Below, one piece after another: positions 1 to 8,294 of a stretch of 19,237 nucleotides of DNA; within the stretch, counting starts at the first letter, position 1; each line of letters opens with the position of its first letter. The notes beneath the pieces were generated by a model. It had not been told where the DNA came from and did no database searches. It worked only from the letters and a program-made list of their open reading frames with translations. This stretch comes from Chloroflexota bacterium (GTDB taxonomy: Bacteria; Chloroflexota; Anaerolineae; Thermoflexales; Thermoflexaceae). The stretch lies in assembly GCA_030550075.1 (NCBI GenBank), contig JAUQQB010000006.1:1-19237 (forward strand), in the 5' to 3' direction. Made by a program: the position numbers and the translations under genes.

Positions 1-1058
1 GCTATCGGGGAGAGCTGGCCGCCCGATGCGAGGATCTCCACATCTTCCCGCGTCGCGAGTTCCAGCCAGCCCGGTGGCGAGCGATCCGGGGCTTTTTCTC
101 CACGATCCCCCGCTGGCTGGTCGATGTAGAGCTTCCGGAGGTCCATGCCCGGGTGCGTCAGCTCTGGCAGGAGCGAGCGTTCGATCTGGTCATCGCCTCT
201 CAGCTGCCCTCTGCCCTCTATGTCCGAAACCTGAACGGCGTCCCGAAGATCCTGGACGAGGTGGAGTGCGGGCTCTTCCTGGACCAGGTTCGCACAGCCC
301 GTAATCCGCTCCGGCGGGCGCGGCGGCTGCTGATGTGGTGGAAGCATGCCCGGTTCCTGCGAGCGCTCTCGCGGGATTTCGCAGCATACACGGTGGTTTC
401 CGATGTGGAGGCGCGGATCCTCCGTCGGATTGCGCCGGAGGCCCGGGTGGCGGTGATCCCGAACGGAATCGATCTGGCCCGTTACCAGGGGATCGAGGCG
501 ACCCCGGAGCCGGATACCCTGATCTTCACCGGGGCGCCAACCTACTGGGCGAACCGGGATGCCCTGAGTTTCTTTGCAGAGGCGATCTGGCCCAGGATCC
601 GGCAGCATCGCCCCACCGTCCGGCTGTGGATCACCGGCCGACTCCCAGAAGGGATCCCGCTGCCGTATCCCCCGGGGTGGCTCTACACCGGTTATCTGGA
701 GGATATCCGACCCTGGGTGGCGCGGGCCTGGGCGATGGTGACCCCGCTGCGGTTCGGAGGTGGGACACGACTGAAGATCCTGGAGGCGATGGCCCTGGGG
801 ACGCCCGTGATCTCCACCCCGAAGGGGGCGGAGGGGCTGGAGTTTCGGGATCCCGGGGCGGTGACGATCGCCGGGGAACCCCATACGTTCGCCCGGGCTG
901 TGGTCGATCTTTTAGAGGACCCGGATCGCCGGGCGCGACAGGGCCGAATCGCCCGGGAAGCGGTGCGGGATTACGACTGGGCGCGGCTGGGGGAGCGCTA
1001 CCTTCAACTGGTAGAACAGGTGCTCCATGAGCGGAATCGCGCGACCACGATTGCCTGA
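1..1058 (+). CDS. GT4-family glycosyltransferase, 5' end outside the window
   Basis: The reading frame is already open at base 3, so the N-terminal part lies upstream of the window. The internal GTG at 153 is unlikely to be the start, because codons 3-152 read as sensible protein (it includes RREFQPARWRAIRGFF). The visible part shows a Rossmann-type strand (DLVIASQ), the inter-domain motif VIPNGID, and the C-terminal nucleotide-sugar-binding region with GGGTRLKILEAMALGTP, where the ExxxxG portion is typical of GT4 retaining transferases. It is therefore a cytosolic or membrane-associated enzyme that transfers a sugar from an activated donor to a growing glycan. The sugar and acceptor cannot be told. 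Its 3' end overlaps the next gene by 32 bases, suggesting translational coupling. It resembles the GT4 gene at 12850 in the C-terminal half. The family call is firm; the specific role is unknown. Confidence 0.9.
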   Translation, partial: YRGELAARCEDLHIFPRREFQPARWRAIRGFFSTIPRWLVDVELPEVHARVRQLWQERAFDLVIASQLPSALYVRNLNGVPKILDEVECGLFLDQVRTARNPLRRARRLLMWWKHARFLRALSRDFAAYTVVSDVEARILRRIAPEARVAVIPNGIDLARYQGIEATPEPDTLIFTGAPTYWANRDALSFFAEAIWPRIRQHRPTVRLWITGRLPEGIPLPYPPGWLYTGYLEDIRPWVARAWAMVTPLRFGGGTRLKILEAMALGTPVISTPKGAEGLEFRDPGAVTIAGEPHTFARAVVDLLEDPDRRARQGRIAREAVRDYDWARLGERYLQLVEQVLHERNRATTIA

Positions 1059-2478
1059 AAGAGGGCTCCAGGGGCTGGCCCGGATCCCGCCTGCCCTGTG
1101 GGGGGTTGGCCTGGGGCTCCTGCTCACACCCCTGATCGGCGTGCTGGTGCTCACCGCCCGGGGCCGGTGGATCGCGATCGGGCTGCTCGGGATGCTGGCG
1201 TTCCCGGCTCTGTTGTTCCTCAGCCGCTATACGGTGGAGATCATTATGTTCTCATCCCTGTTCGTCCCCCTTACGCTCTCCACTGGCTCCCAGAGCCCGA
1301 TTGTGGCCAGCCTGCTCCTCACGGGGCTGTTCGGCGGGCTCTGGCTGCTCCGGCTGGTATTCGAGCGGGAGCGCTGGCCGAAGGCTCCGGCCGTTATCCC
1401 GCTGTTCGGATTTATGGCCGTTTCGGTGATCTCGTTCTTCTGGAGCGAGATCTGGCGGGACCCGATGATCCCGCCCTGGTTCCTGTATCGGGCGCGTTTA
1501 GGGGGGTTAGGGGTGATGCTGCTTTCACCACTGGCCCTCTGGCTGGCTGCTGCCCACCTGCGGCATCCCCGTCAGGTGGATCGGCTGGTGGGGATGTTCC
1601 TGATCGCCGGAGCCCTGGGGGCGATCCAGATCCTGGCCGGTCGGACGTTGTTTCCGTTCCTGAACACCGGAGGGCTTTTCTCGATGTGGCTGTTCAGCTT
1701 CGGGACGGCCTTCCTGGTGTTCCGACCGATGCCGGCCTGGCTCCGGCTGGGGCTCGGGCTGATGTTAGGGATCTGGGGGTGGTATGTGCTGGTGCCGGGC
1801 ATCTCGTGGATCAGCGGCTGGTTTCCCCCAATCGTAGCCACCCTGGTGGTGCTGTGGCTGCGATCCCGCCGGCTGTTCGCCCTCATAGCTGTGGCCCTGG
1901 CGGTGATCGGGGTGGTTTACTGGGGGCCGCTCCAGTTCTGGGTGTTTGATTACAACTATCAGACCAGTGGAACCACCCGTATGGAGGCCTGGGCCCGGAA
2001 CTGGCAGGTGACCCGGGAACATCTGCTGTTCGGGACCGGTCCGGCGGGATATGCGGCGTATTATATGACGTATTTCCCGGATCAGGCGATGGCGACCCAC
2101 AACAACTATCTGGACGTCCTGGCCCAGACCGGTCTGATCGGCATGGGGCTTTTCCTCTGGTTCCTGGCGGCTCTGGGGCGGGAGATCTTTCAGATCTGGC
2201 GCTGGGTTCGAAGCACCGATCATCAGGCTCGCGCCCTGGTCGCAGGGCTGGTGGGGGGATTTACCGGCCTGCTGGTGGCCATGGGCCTGGGGGATTGGTT
2301 CCTGCCGTTTCCCTATACGCAAACCATCGCTGGCTACCGCTATACCGTCTGGGGATGGATTTTCGCCGGGGCGGCGGTGGCGATGGGGCGTTATTACCGA
2401 AGTCTCCGGCTGCAACTTTTCTATGCTGCTTCGCTCCGGAAACGTGGGCAAAAGGAGCTTTCATCAGGGGGATTCTGA
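1027..2478 (+). CDS. O-antigen ligase/polymerase-like membrane protein
   Basis: The product has 483 residues and is almost entirely hydrophobic, with roughly ten or more predicted membrane segments. Near residue 358 it carries HNNYLDVLAQTGLIGMGLF, the hallmark of the O-antigen ligase (Wzy_C/WaaL, PF04932) superfamily, preceded by a FGTGPAGYAAYY loop typical of the region before that His. Members join or polymerise lipid-linked glycans on the outer side of the membrane, or transfer them to lipid or protein acceptors; sequence alone does not separate ligase, polymerase and protein oligosaccharyltransferase. The ATG at 1027 lies inside the end of the preceding glycosyltransferase gene, so both are probably translated from one message. 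After it comes a 165-base gap with a hairpin, the longest gap in the + strand run. Length is normal for the family. Confidence 0.88.
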   Translation: MSGIARPRLPERGLQGLARIPPALWGVGLGLLLTPLIGVLVLTARGRWIAIGLLGMLAFPALLFLSRYTVEIIMFSSLFVPLTLSTGSQSPIVASLLLTGLFGGLWLLRLVFERERWPKAPAVIPLFGFMAVSVISFFWSEIWRDPMIPPWFLYRARLGGLGVMLLSPLALWLAAAHLRHPRQVDRLVGMFLIAGALGAIQILAGRTLFPFLNTGGLFSMWLFSFGTAFLVFRPMPAWLRLGLGLMLGIWGWYVLVPGISWISGWFPPIVATLVVLWLRSRRLFALIAVALAVIGVVYWGPLQFWVFDYNYQTSGTTRMEAWARNWQVTREHLLFGTGPAGYAAYYMTYFPDQAMATHNNYLDVLAQTGLIGMGLFLWFLAALGREIFQIWRWVRSTDHQARALVAGLVGGFTGLLVAMGLGDWFLPFPYTQTIAGYRYTVWGWIFAGAAVAMGRYYRSLRLQLFYAASLRKRGQKELSSGGF

Positions 2479-2643
2479 GGCAGGCGATCCCGTCCACCCC
2501 CAAAAAATATTCGATTTCCCCTCCCCACGGCCCTTTGAGCCGCGGGGAGGGGGGAGGGGCCTGCCCGGTCAGATGTTCAGCCCAGACCCAAACCGGGGAT
2601 TTCACCCTGAAGGCCTCATGAGCCAGAACTTTAAGGCGGATCG
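2479..2643 (+). other. 165-base intergenic gap with a GC-rich hairpin
   Basis: No gene is supported here; overlapping open frames have no family resemblance and continue out of phase from the neighbours. The stretch holds the hairpin described at 2518-2552 and, just before the ATG at 2644, a weak ribosome-binding sequence (AAGGCGG). No convincing -35/-10 pair was seen. Confidence 0.6.
2518..2552 (+). repeat. GC-rich hairpin (13-bp arms, one mismatch)
   Basis: CCCCTCCCCACGG (2518-2530) pairs with CCGCGGGGAGGGG (2540-2552) with one A/C mismatch around a 9-base loop. No T-run follows, so it is not a classical intrinsic terminator, although it could slow or attenuate transcription between the ligase gene and the GT2/GT-C fusion gene. 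It may also be a dispersed palindromic repeat. Both readings are inference. Confidence 0.55.
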
Positions 2644-5040
2644 ATGGCACCGCTGGTTTCTGTTATCCTGGTTACCTATAACACCCGCGAGCTCCTGGCC
2701 CGCTGTCTGGAATCCCTTCCGGCGGCGCTGGAGGGGATCCCTTATGAAGTCTGGGTGGTGGACAACGGCTCCACGGATGATACGCTCTCCTGGCTTCAGG
2801 CCCATCATCCGGAGATCCATGTTCTGGCTAACCCGACCAACCGGGGGTTCGCGGCGGCGAACAACCGGGCCATGGCCCGGGCCCAGGGGCGGTATCTCCT
2901 GCTTCTGAATACCGACACCCTCCCGTTGCCCGGCTCCCTCGCCACGCTGGTGGATTACCTGGAGCGCCATCCAGAAGTGGGGATTGCGGGCGGGGGACTT
3001 TTAAATCCCGATGGGACTCCCCAGGGATGCGCAGCGGATTTTCCCACCCTCGGAAGCGAGCTCATGCTGCTCCTGGGGCCGATCGGACATCGTCTCCTCG
3101 GACCACATTTTCCCTATCATCCTCCCACCGAAATCCCTCGCCGGGTCGATTGGGTCTCCGGAGCATGTCTCCTGATCCGTCGCGAGGTTGTGGAGGCCAT
3201 CGGGGGGCTGGATGAGGGCTACTTTCTGTATGGCGAAGAGGTGGACTGGTGCTGGCGAGCCCGACATGCCGGATGGGAAGTAGCGATCGTCCCGCAGGCC
3301 CGGGTGATCCACCTGGGGAGTGCCACGGCGCGGCGGATGGACGGCCTGCGTCGGCGCTGGCTATATGCGGGCAAGGCTCGTTTCCTCCGGAAGGCTCGGG
3401 GACCATGGGCGGCGGCGGTATATGGGGCGGCCGTGTGGATGACCACGCTTATGAAATGGATCGGGATGGAGCTGTTGGGACGCCGAGAGCAGGCCGCGGC
3501 CTACCGGACGGCCATTGGCCTGGATGGGTGGCTGCGATGGATGCAGGTGTTCTTCACGCCCACGGCGTGGGTGCTGTTCCTGATGATCTTCCTGAGCACG
3601 GTTTACACCTTCCCACGCTGGGCGGACTGGAACCAGAACTCCCGCCTGGATCTGGTGCTCGCTCTGGTGGAGCAGGGGACCTTCCAGATCGATGCCTTCG
3701 TGGAGAACACCGGCGATTATGCCCGGGTGAACGGGCATTATTATAGTGATAAGGCCCCCGGCCTGGCCTTCGCCGCCGTCCCGGTTTATGCGCTCCTGCA
3801 TCGGGTTCTGATCCCACCCCTCACAGAGCCTCTGGTGCGAATCCTGGAACGTTCTCCGGCTTTCCACGCCACCCTGAACCCTATGGGCACCGGAGTTTCT
3901 CCCTGGAAAGTCCGGTTCGCGCTGGCCCAGGTGATCCTCAGCGCGATCGTGGTGGCATTGCCCTCGGCGGCGATCGCCTTCGGGCTCCACGGTTTCTTGC
4001 GCCACCGGTTTGGCACGCATCCAGCGACCTGGATCATTCCCCTCGTCTATGGGCTGGCCACGCCGGCTTTCGCCTACGCCAATCTCTTTGTGGCGCATCA
4101 ATTCGCGGCGGCCCTGCTGATGGCCGCCTTCGCCATCGCCTGGGGGATCCGTCGGGGCTTGATTGGGGAAGGATGGCTGGCCCCCCTGGGCTTTTTGCTG
4201 GCCTACGCTGCCATCTCGGAATATCCCACGGTCCTGATCGGTGGGGCGATCGCCCTTTACGGGCTGGGCGGATGGCGGGAAGGAGTTTCCCGATTGGCGC
4301 GGCGGACGTTCAGACTGGCCGCGGGTGGGATCCCGCCGTTGCTGCTGGCCGCCTGGCATAACACGGTCGTGTTCGGATCCCCCTTCGAGCTCGGCTACGC
4401 GTATTCCGCCCTGTGGCAGGAGGTCCATCGTCAGGGCTTCTTCAGTTTGCGAGGGCCATCGCTGGAAGCCCTGTGGGGGATCACGTTCAGTCCTTATCGA
4501 GGATTGTTCTTCCGCTCGCCGTTCCTGCTCCTGGGATTCATCGGCCTGGTGCGGATGCTTCGCGATCCGGAATGGCGAGCGGAGGGGCGGCTGGCCGCAT
4601 GGGCGGCGCTGAGCTTCCTGGCCTTCAATGCCTCCTCAGTGATGTGGGATGGCGGCTTCGCGGTGGGCCCGCGGTATCTGCTCCCGATGGTGCCGTTCCT
4701 GACGCTGGCGGCCGGGTTCGCCATTCCGGTCCTCGCCAGACATCGGGCCGGCTGGATTGGAATCGTGCTGCTGGGGCTCTGGAGCTTCGGGATGGTGATG
4801 CTGGAAAGCCTGGCCGGCCAGCAGTTCCCACAATATCAGCGGTTCCCACTGATGGAATATGTCTGGCCGCGATGGCAGGCAGGGGATATCGCCCGCAACT
4901 GGGGGATCTTGCTCGGATGGCAGGGGGTCCCCAGTTTGATCCCATTGGTGGCGCTGTGGAGCTGGGGTTTGTGGCGGTTGCTCTTCCGGACACCGGAACG
5001 ATCCGTGGTGTTGCAGGAAGCCCTGGGAGAAGGCCGATGA
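2644..5040 (+). CDS. Fusion of GT2 glycosyltransferase and GT-C-like membrane module
   Basis: The product has 798 residues. Residues 1-about 290 are a GT2 (GT-A fold) enzyme of the rhamnosyltransferase/WbbL type: SVILVTYNT at the start, VVDNGSTDDT (Asp40), the metal-site region LLLNTDT (Asp91), and GEEVDWCWRARHAGW near 197-211 with the candidate catalytic Asp201. From about 300 on it is a polytopic membrane protein of the GT-C/GT39-like kind, opening with a membrane helix, then RLDLVLALVEQGTFQID and GHYYSDKAPG (near 334-373), as seen in bacterial membrane mannosyltransferase-like proteins. GT2 enzymes of this type usually end near 300 residues, so this is about twice the normal length. The internal Met300 (base 3541) has no ribosome-binding sequence, so one fused polypeptide is the simplest reading. 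The stop overlaps the next start (ATGA). Both activities would act at the membrane, GT2 on the cytosolic side and GT-C on lipid-phosphate sugars outside; substrates are unknown. Confidence 0.87.
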   Translation: MAPLVSVILVTYNTRELLARCLESLPAALEGIPYEVWVVDNGSTDDTLSWLQAHHPEIHVLANPTNRGFAAANNRAMARAQGRYLLLLNTDTLPLPGSLATLVDYLERHPEVGIAGGGLLNPDGTPQGCAADFPTLGSELMLLLGPIGHRLLGPHFPYHPPTEIPRRVDWVSGACLLIRREVVEAIGGLDEGYFLYGEEVDWCWRARHAGWEVAIVPQARVIHLGSATARRMDGLRRRWLYAGKARFLRKARGPWAAAVYGAAVWMTTLMKWIGMELLGRREQAAAYRTAIGLDGWLRWMQVFFTPTAWVLFLMIFLSTVYTFPRWADWNQNSRLDLVLALVEQGTFQIDAFVENTGDYARVNGHYYSDKAPGLAFAAVPVYALLHRVLIPPLTEPLVRILERSPAFHATLNPMGTGVSPWKVRFALAQVILSAIVVALPSAAIAFGLHGFLRHRFGTHPATWIIPLVYGLATPAFAYANLFVAHQFAAALLMAAFAIAWGIRRGLIGEGWLAPLGFLLAYAAISEYPTVLIGGAIALYGLGGWREGVSRLARRTFRLAAGGIPPLLLAAWHNTVVFGSPFELGYAYSALWQEVHRQGFFSLRGPSLEALWGITFSPYRGLFFRSPFLLLGFIGLVRMLRDPEWRAEGRLAAWAALSFLAFNASSVMWDGGFAVGPRYLLPMVPFLTLAAGFAIPVLARHRAGWIGIVLLGLWSFGMVMLESLAGQQFPQYQRFPLMEYVWPRWQAGDIARNWGILLGWQGVPSLIPLVALWSWGLWRLLFRTPERSVVLQEALGEGR

Positions 5041-6560
5041 CTTTATGGTCCGCGATCATGGCGAGGACAACAGGATCCCGATGGTGGATTGCGATCAGGC
5101 CCTGGATCATGCATCCGGCCGGGGTGTTCGTGGCGCTGGCCGTGTTGACCCGTTGGCCGTTGCGGGGTCGATGGCTGTATCACTGGGATTCCGTGAACTT
5201 CGCTCTGGCTCTGGATCACTTTGATATCGCCCGAGGCCAGCCTCATGTCCCGGGCTATCCGCTCTATGTCGGCCTGGGGCGGATCGCTCGCTGGCTTCTG
5301 GGGGATCCGCAAACGGCCCTGGTGGCCCTGAGCGTGGCGGGAACGGCGCTGGCGGCGTTGATGATTTACCGGTTGGGGGAAGCGTGGGGGGGATCCGGGG
5401 TTGGGAGATGGGCCGCTCTGCTCTGGCTGAGCAGCCCGCTGGTGTGGTTCTATGGTGAGGTGGCCCTCCCCCACGTCCTGGATGCAGGGTTGATCCTGCT
5501 GGTGGTCTGGCTGGCGTGGCGTTGTGCCCGGGGGGAGAGACTCCACCGGTCCCTGGCTCTGGCCTTGGCTTTCTCAGCTGGGCTGCGCCCCCAGAACCTG
5601 CTCTTCCTGGGGCCGCTGTTCCTGTGGGGGCTCCATGGCCAGCCCTGGCGCCAAAGGACGGAAGGCGCTCTCTGGTTGGGCGGATCGATGCTGTTATGGC
5701 TGGTTCCTCTCATGATCCTCAGCGGTGGGCTGTTGCGCTATCTGGAAATTTCACGCGCGTATAACGCGCATTTCCTGGCTTCCACCCTGGTCTTCGGGCC
5801 TGGGGGAATCGCTGCGCTGCAGCGCAATCTGGGAAAACTGGCCGCCTACACTGCCTATGGCCTGGCCGGGGCATGCTTGGTGGCGACGCTGGTTCCGTTG
5901 ACCTTCCGTCAGTTTAGCGCGCGCTCCATACGGCTTCCGTGGGTGGGATGGGCGCTCTGGATCGCCCCGGCCCTGGCGTTTTACACGTTCATCCACATGG
6001 GGCAGCAAGGACTGGTGCTGGTGTTCCTGCCGGCGCTGATCCTGCTGGCCGCTCAGGTTGTGGAGCATAGCGGTTCATGGGGCCGATGGCTGGGGATAGC
6101 CGGGGCGGTTATCAACGTCGCGATTTTCCTGCTGGCTCCGGAATACCCTCTGGGTCCAGAGAGGGTTCGATTGCTGAATCGCTCCACCCTCCGCCATCAC
6201 GATGCTTCACTGGAGGGGCGTTTCGCATTACTTCGCATGCAATTCCCGCCGGATCGAACGCTGGTCGTGGCCTCCCAGTGGCGCTTTTTCGACTTCTATG
6301 CGCCGGAATATCGGGTGCTGCCGTTCGGGTTGGAGGATCCAGCCGAACGTCCCCATGTGGAGCAGGTATGGGTCAGGCCGGAGGAAGGCGAGGCCTGGGC
6401 GGTCGTGCTATTTGAACCAGAGCTCACCCGGTGGGTGGTCCCGGGCTCCCATTCGTGGGAGTGGTTTGAGGGTCTCGGGGTGCGTCTGCCGGGCTGGCGC
6501 TGGCCGCCCGGCGCGCGCTGGGTGTATGGACCGGGGGGGTTTGGATTGCTGGACCCATAA
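5037..6560 (+). CDS. DUF2723/TMEM260-like GT-C membrane protein
   Basis: I chose the ATG at 5037, which overlaps the previous stop as ATGA and follows GGGAGAAGG; the longer open frame upstream only shadows the preceding gene. The 507-residue product has many membrane helices in its first 380 residues and a soluble, probably extracytoplasmic, tail (about 385-507). Near the N-terminus it has YHWDSVNFALALDHFD followed by QPHVPGYPLYVGLGRI. This Asp-plus-H.PGYP arrangement is characteristic of DUF2723, the family of eukaryotic TMEM260, and of related GT39-like proteins. Such enzymes are thought to use a polyprenyl-phosphate sugar and glycosylate an acceptor on the outer face of the membrane. Asp51 is the candidate first-loop catalytic residue. 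The acceptor (protein or glycan) is not known, and a general GT39 annotation would also be defensible. Confidence 0.78.
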   Translation: MTLWSAIMARTTGSRWWIAIRPWIMHPAGVFVALAVLTRWPLRGRWLYHWDSVNFALALDHFDIARGQPHVPGYPLYVGLGRIARWLLGDPQTALVALSVAGTALAALMIYRLGEAWGGSGVGRWAALLWLSSPLVWFYGEVALPHVLDAGLILLVVWLAWRCARGERLHRSLALALAFSAGLRPQNLLFLGPLFLWGLHGQPWRQRTEGALWLGGSMLLWLVPLMILSGGLLRYLEISRAYNAHFLASTLVFGPGGIAALQRNLGKLAAYTAYGLAGACLVATLVPLTFRQFSARSIRLPWVGWALWIAPALAFYTFIHMGQQGLVLVFLPALILLAAQVVEHSGSWGRWLGIAGAVINVAIFLLAPEYPLGPERVRLLNRSTLRHHDASLEGRFALLRMQFPPDRTLVVASQWRFFDFYAPEYRVLPFGLEDPAERPHVEQVWVRPEEGEAWAVVLFEPELTRWVVPGSHSWEWFEGLGVRLPGWRWPPGARWVYGPGGFGLLDP

Positions 6561-6570
6561 CGCTTCAACA

Positions 6571-6580
6571 AAGGAGAGGA
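6571..6580 (+). promoter_or_regulatory. Ribosome-binding site supporting a TTG start
   Basis: AAGGAGAGGA ends four bases before the TTG at 6585. The nearest in-frame ATG (6639) lacks a comparable sequence, so this site decides the start of the next gene. Confidence 0.6.
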
Positions 6581-6584
6581 TAAT

Positions 6585-8294
6585 TTGTCCCTCGATGTTT
6601 TTAGGGTTCTGGGGAACAAGAGCAGGCGCCAAAGGCCCATGGCTCAGCTCGAGACGTCCAGCTCAGGTCCCCTGCTTCAGGGCGGGGAGCTTCTGGCCTG
6701 GGCCATCGGGATCTGGCTGGTCTCCAGCATCCCCTATGCGGTCGGCTATCTGGCCGTGGGGCCGGATCGTCGGTTTATGGGTTTTGCCTTTAATGTGAGC
6801 GATCACGTTCAGTATTTCGCATGGTGGCGGGCGTTCCAGCAGGGCCTGCTGGCCCCGAACCTGCTGACGCCGGAGCCCACGCCGGCGACGTATTTCAACC
6901 TGCTCTGGTGGCTTCTGGCCCAGCTGGGGCGCATCGGAGGACTGGGCTACGAGGCGATTTATCAGATCCTGCGGGCCGCGGCAATCGGGATGACCGTGGG
7001 GACGTTGTTCTTCCTTTACCGGTGGGTCGCCTCATCCTCTCGGACAGCCCGGGCGATGCTGGCCATGGCGCTGCTCGGAAGCGGCTTCGGCTGGCTCCAT
7101 CCGCTGGTCAAACGCCTTCAGGCACTCCTTCCTATCCCGGCACCCATGGCGCCCTATGTTCCTTCGATTGCCGAGCCCAACACCTTCTTCTCGGCCATCG
7201 CCTATCCCCATTTCCTGATCGCCCTGGCCTCCATCGCGGCGATCCTGATGTTGGCCGTGCGGGGGATGTTCGCTGGCCGCTGGCGGGACAGCCTGCTGGC
7301 AGGGGTGCTGGCGCTCACCCTCAGCCTCCATCACACCTATGACCTCCTGACCTTGGGAGCCGTCCTCGGCGGGCTTCTGCTCTGGCAACTCGTCGTGCAA
7401 CGCCGTCTCCCCTGGAGAGGAATTGCTCACACCGCGCTGGTGATGGGGATGGCTGCGCCAGGCGCTTTGTATATGGCCTGGCTGTCCCATCAGGATCCGA
7501 CCTGGCGAGAGGTGCTGGCCCAGTTCGTCAACGCCGGGGTCTTCACGCCGCCGCCCTTCCAGCTCCTCCTGCTCATGGGCCTTCCGTTCCTGCTGGCTCT
7601 GATCGGCCTGGGGAATCCCCGGCGCTGGCGAACCTGGACCCTCTCTGAGAGCTGGATGGGGATATGGTTTCTGGTTCATCTTCCACTGGTTTACCTGCCG
7701 CTTAGCTTTCAGATTCACCTGCTGAACGGCTGGCAGATTCCCACTGCGTACTGGGCCGTGCGCGGGGTGGAGCGCCTGGCAGGATGGTTGCGCACACGCT
7801 CTATCGAGACGTTGCTGCGATGGGCGCTGCTCCTCTCCCTGCCGGCCAATGCCTATCTATGGGGATGGCGGATCCTGGACCTGAGTCGGGGGCAGCCGCC
7901 GTATGCCCTGCATCGGGATGAAGTCGCAGCGCTGGACTGGCTGGCGGGGCATGGTTGCAACGGGGGTGTGGTGATGGCCCCGGAGGCCATCGGGGCTTTC
8001 GTCCCGATGTGGACGGGATGTCGCGCCTTCCTGGCTCACTGGACCGGCACGCTGCGGTTCTTCGAGCGCCGGGAGCAAGTCGTGGCGTTTTATGGCGATG
8101 CAACAGATGCAGACCGCCGGTCGCTCGTCCAGCGTTATGGGATCACGTATGTCATCGTCGGATCAGGCGGGGGAGCGGATGGAGATCATCTGGAGGAAAT
8201 CCCATGGCTGATCCCGGTTTTCCAGCGCCTCAACGCGGCGGTGCTGGCGGTGCAGATGGGGCCGATCGGATCCGGAGGTGGAGAGGCGCCATGA
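6585..8294 (+). CDS. Polytopic GT-C-like membrane protein with extracytoplasmic C-terminal domain
   Basis: The product has 569 residues if the TTG at 6585 is used, supported by AAGGAGAGGA just upstream; the ATG at 6639 would give a protein 18 residues shorter. About 420 residues of membrane helices include NVSDHVQYFAWWRAFQQGLL, which looks like the first extracytoplasmic loop of GT-C-type proteins with Asp in the expected place. A soluble domain follows (about 440-569), beginning near LHRDEVAALDWLAGHGCNGG and containing RRSLVQRYGITYVIVG, a domain I recognise from membrane glycosyltransferase-like proteins of Chloroflexota but cannot name. The likely role is transfer of a lipid-linked sugar at the outer membrane face. 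The substrate is unknown, and assignment to a numbered GT family is not possible from what is visible. The stop overlaps the next ATG by four bases, so co-translation is likely. Confidence 0.72.
   Translation: MSLDVFRVLGNKSRRQRPMAQLETSSSGPLLQGGELLAWAIGIWLVSSIPYAVGYLAVGPDRRFMGFAFNVSDHVQYFAWWRAFQQGLLAPNLLTPEPTPATYFNLLWWLLAQLGRIGGLGYEAIYQILRAAAIGMTVGTLFFLYRWVASSSRTARAMLAMALLGSGFGWLHPLVKRLQALLPIPAPMAPYVPSIAEPNTFFSAIAYPHFLIALASIAAILMLAVRGMFAGRWRDSLLAGVLALTLSLHHTYDLLTLGAVLGGLLLWQLVVQRRLPWRGIAHTALVMGMAAPGALYMAWLSHQDPTWREVLAQFVNAGVFTPPPFQLLLLMGLPFLLALIGLGNPRRWRTWTLSESWMGIWFLVHLPLVYLPLSFQIHLLNGWQIPTAYWAVRGVERLAGWLRTRSIETLLRWALLLSLPANAYLWGWRILDLSRGQPPYALHRDEVAALDWLAGHGCNGGVVMAPEAIGAFVPMWTGCRAFLAHWTGTLRFFERREQVVAFYGDATDADRRSLVQRYGITYVIVGSGGGADGDHLEEIPWLIPVFQRLNAAVLAVQMGPIGSGGGEAP

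Noticed and set aside
153..1058. GTG 153 as the start of the first glycosyltransferase
   Set aside because: The frame is open to the window edge and encodes plausible protein before 153, and the remaining product would lack much of the N-terminal domain.
1765..2451. Minus-strand open frame of 228 codons
   Set aside because: Antisense to the O-antigen ligase-like gene, with His/Pro/Gln-rich low-complexity product and no start signal.
3361..4428. Long minus-strand open frame of 355 codons
   Set aside because: It is antisense to the fusion gene, and its product is Arg/Gln/Gly/Pro-rich with no family motif, as expected for the opposite strand of a G+C-rich gene.
4413..5036. N-terminal extension of the DUF2723-like gene
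   Set aside because: It overlaps the well-supported fusion gene in another frame, has no membrane-protein character, and a good start with ATGA overlap exists at 5037.
3541..5040. GT-C part of the fusion as a separate gene starting at Met300
   Set aside because: No ribosome-binding sequence before 3541 and no stop between the two parts, so a single protein is the simpler reading.
7032..7718. Minus-strand open frame of 228 codons
   Set aside because: Antisense shadow of a membrane protein gene; the Glu/Gln/Gly-rich composition is typical of such shadows.
7955..8290. N-terminal extension of the GT39-like gene
   Set aside because: Shadow of the preceding gene; the ATG at 8291 has a strong ribosome-binding site and begins a typical first membrane helix.
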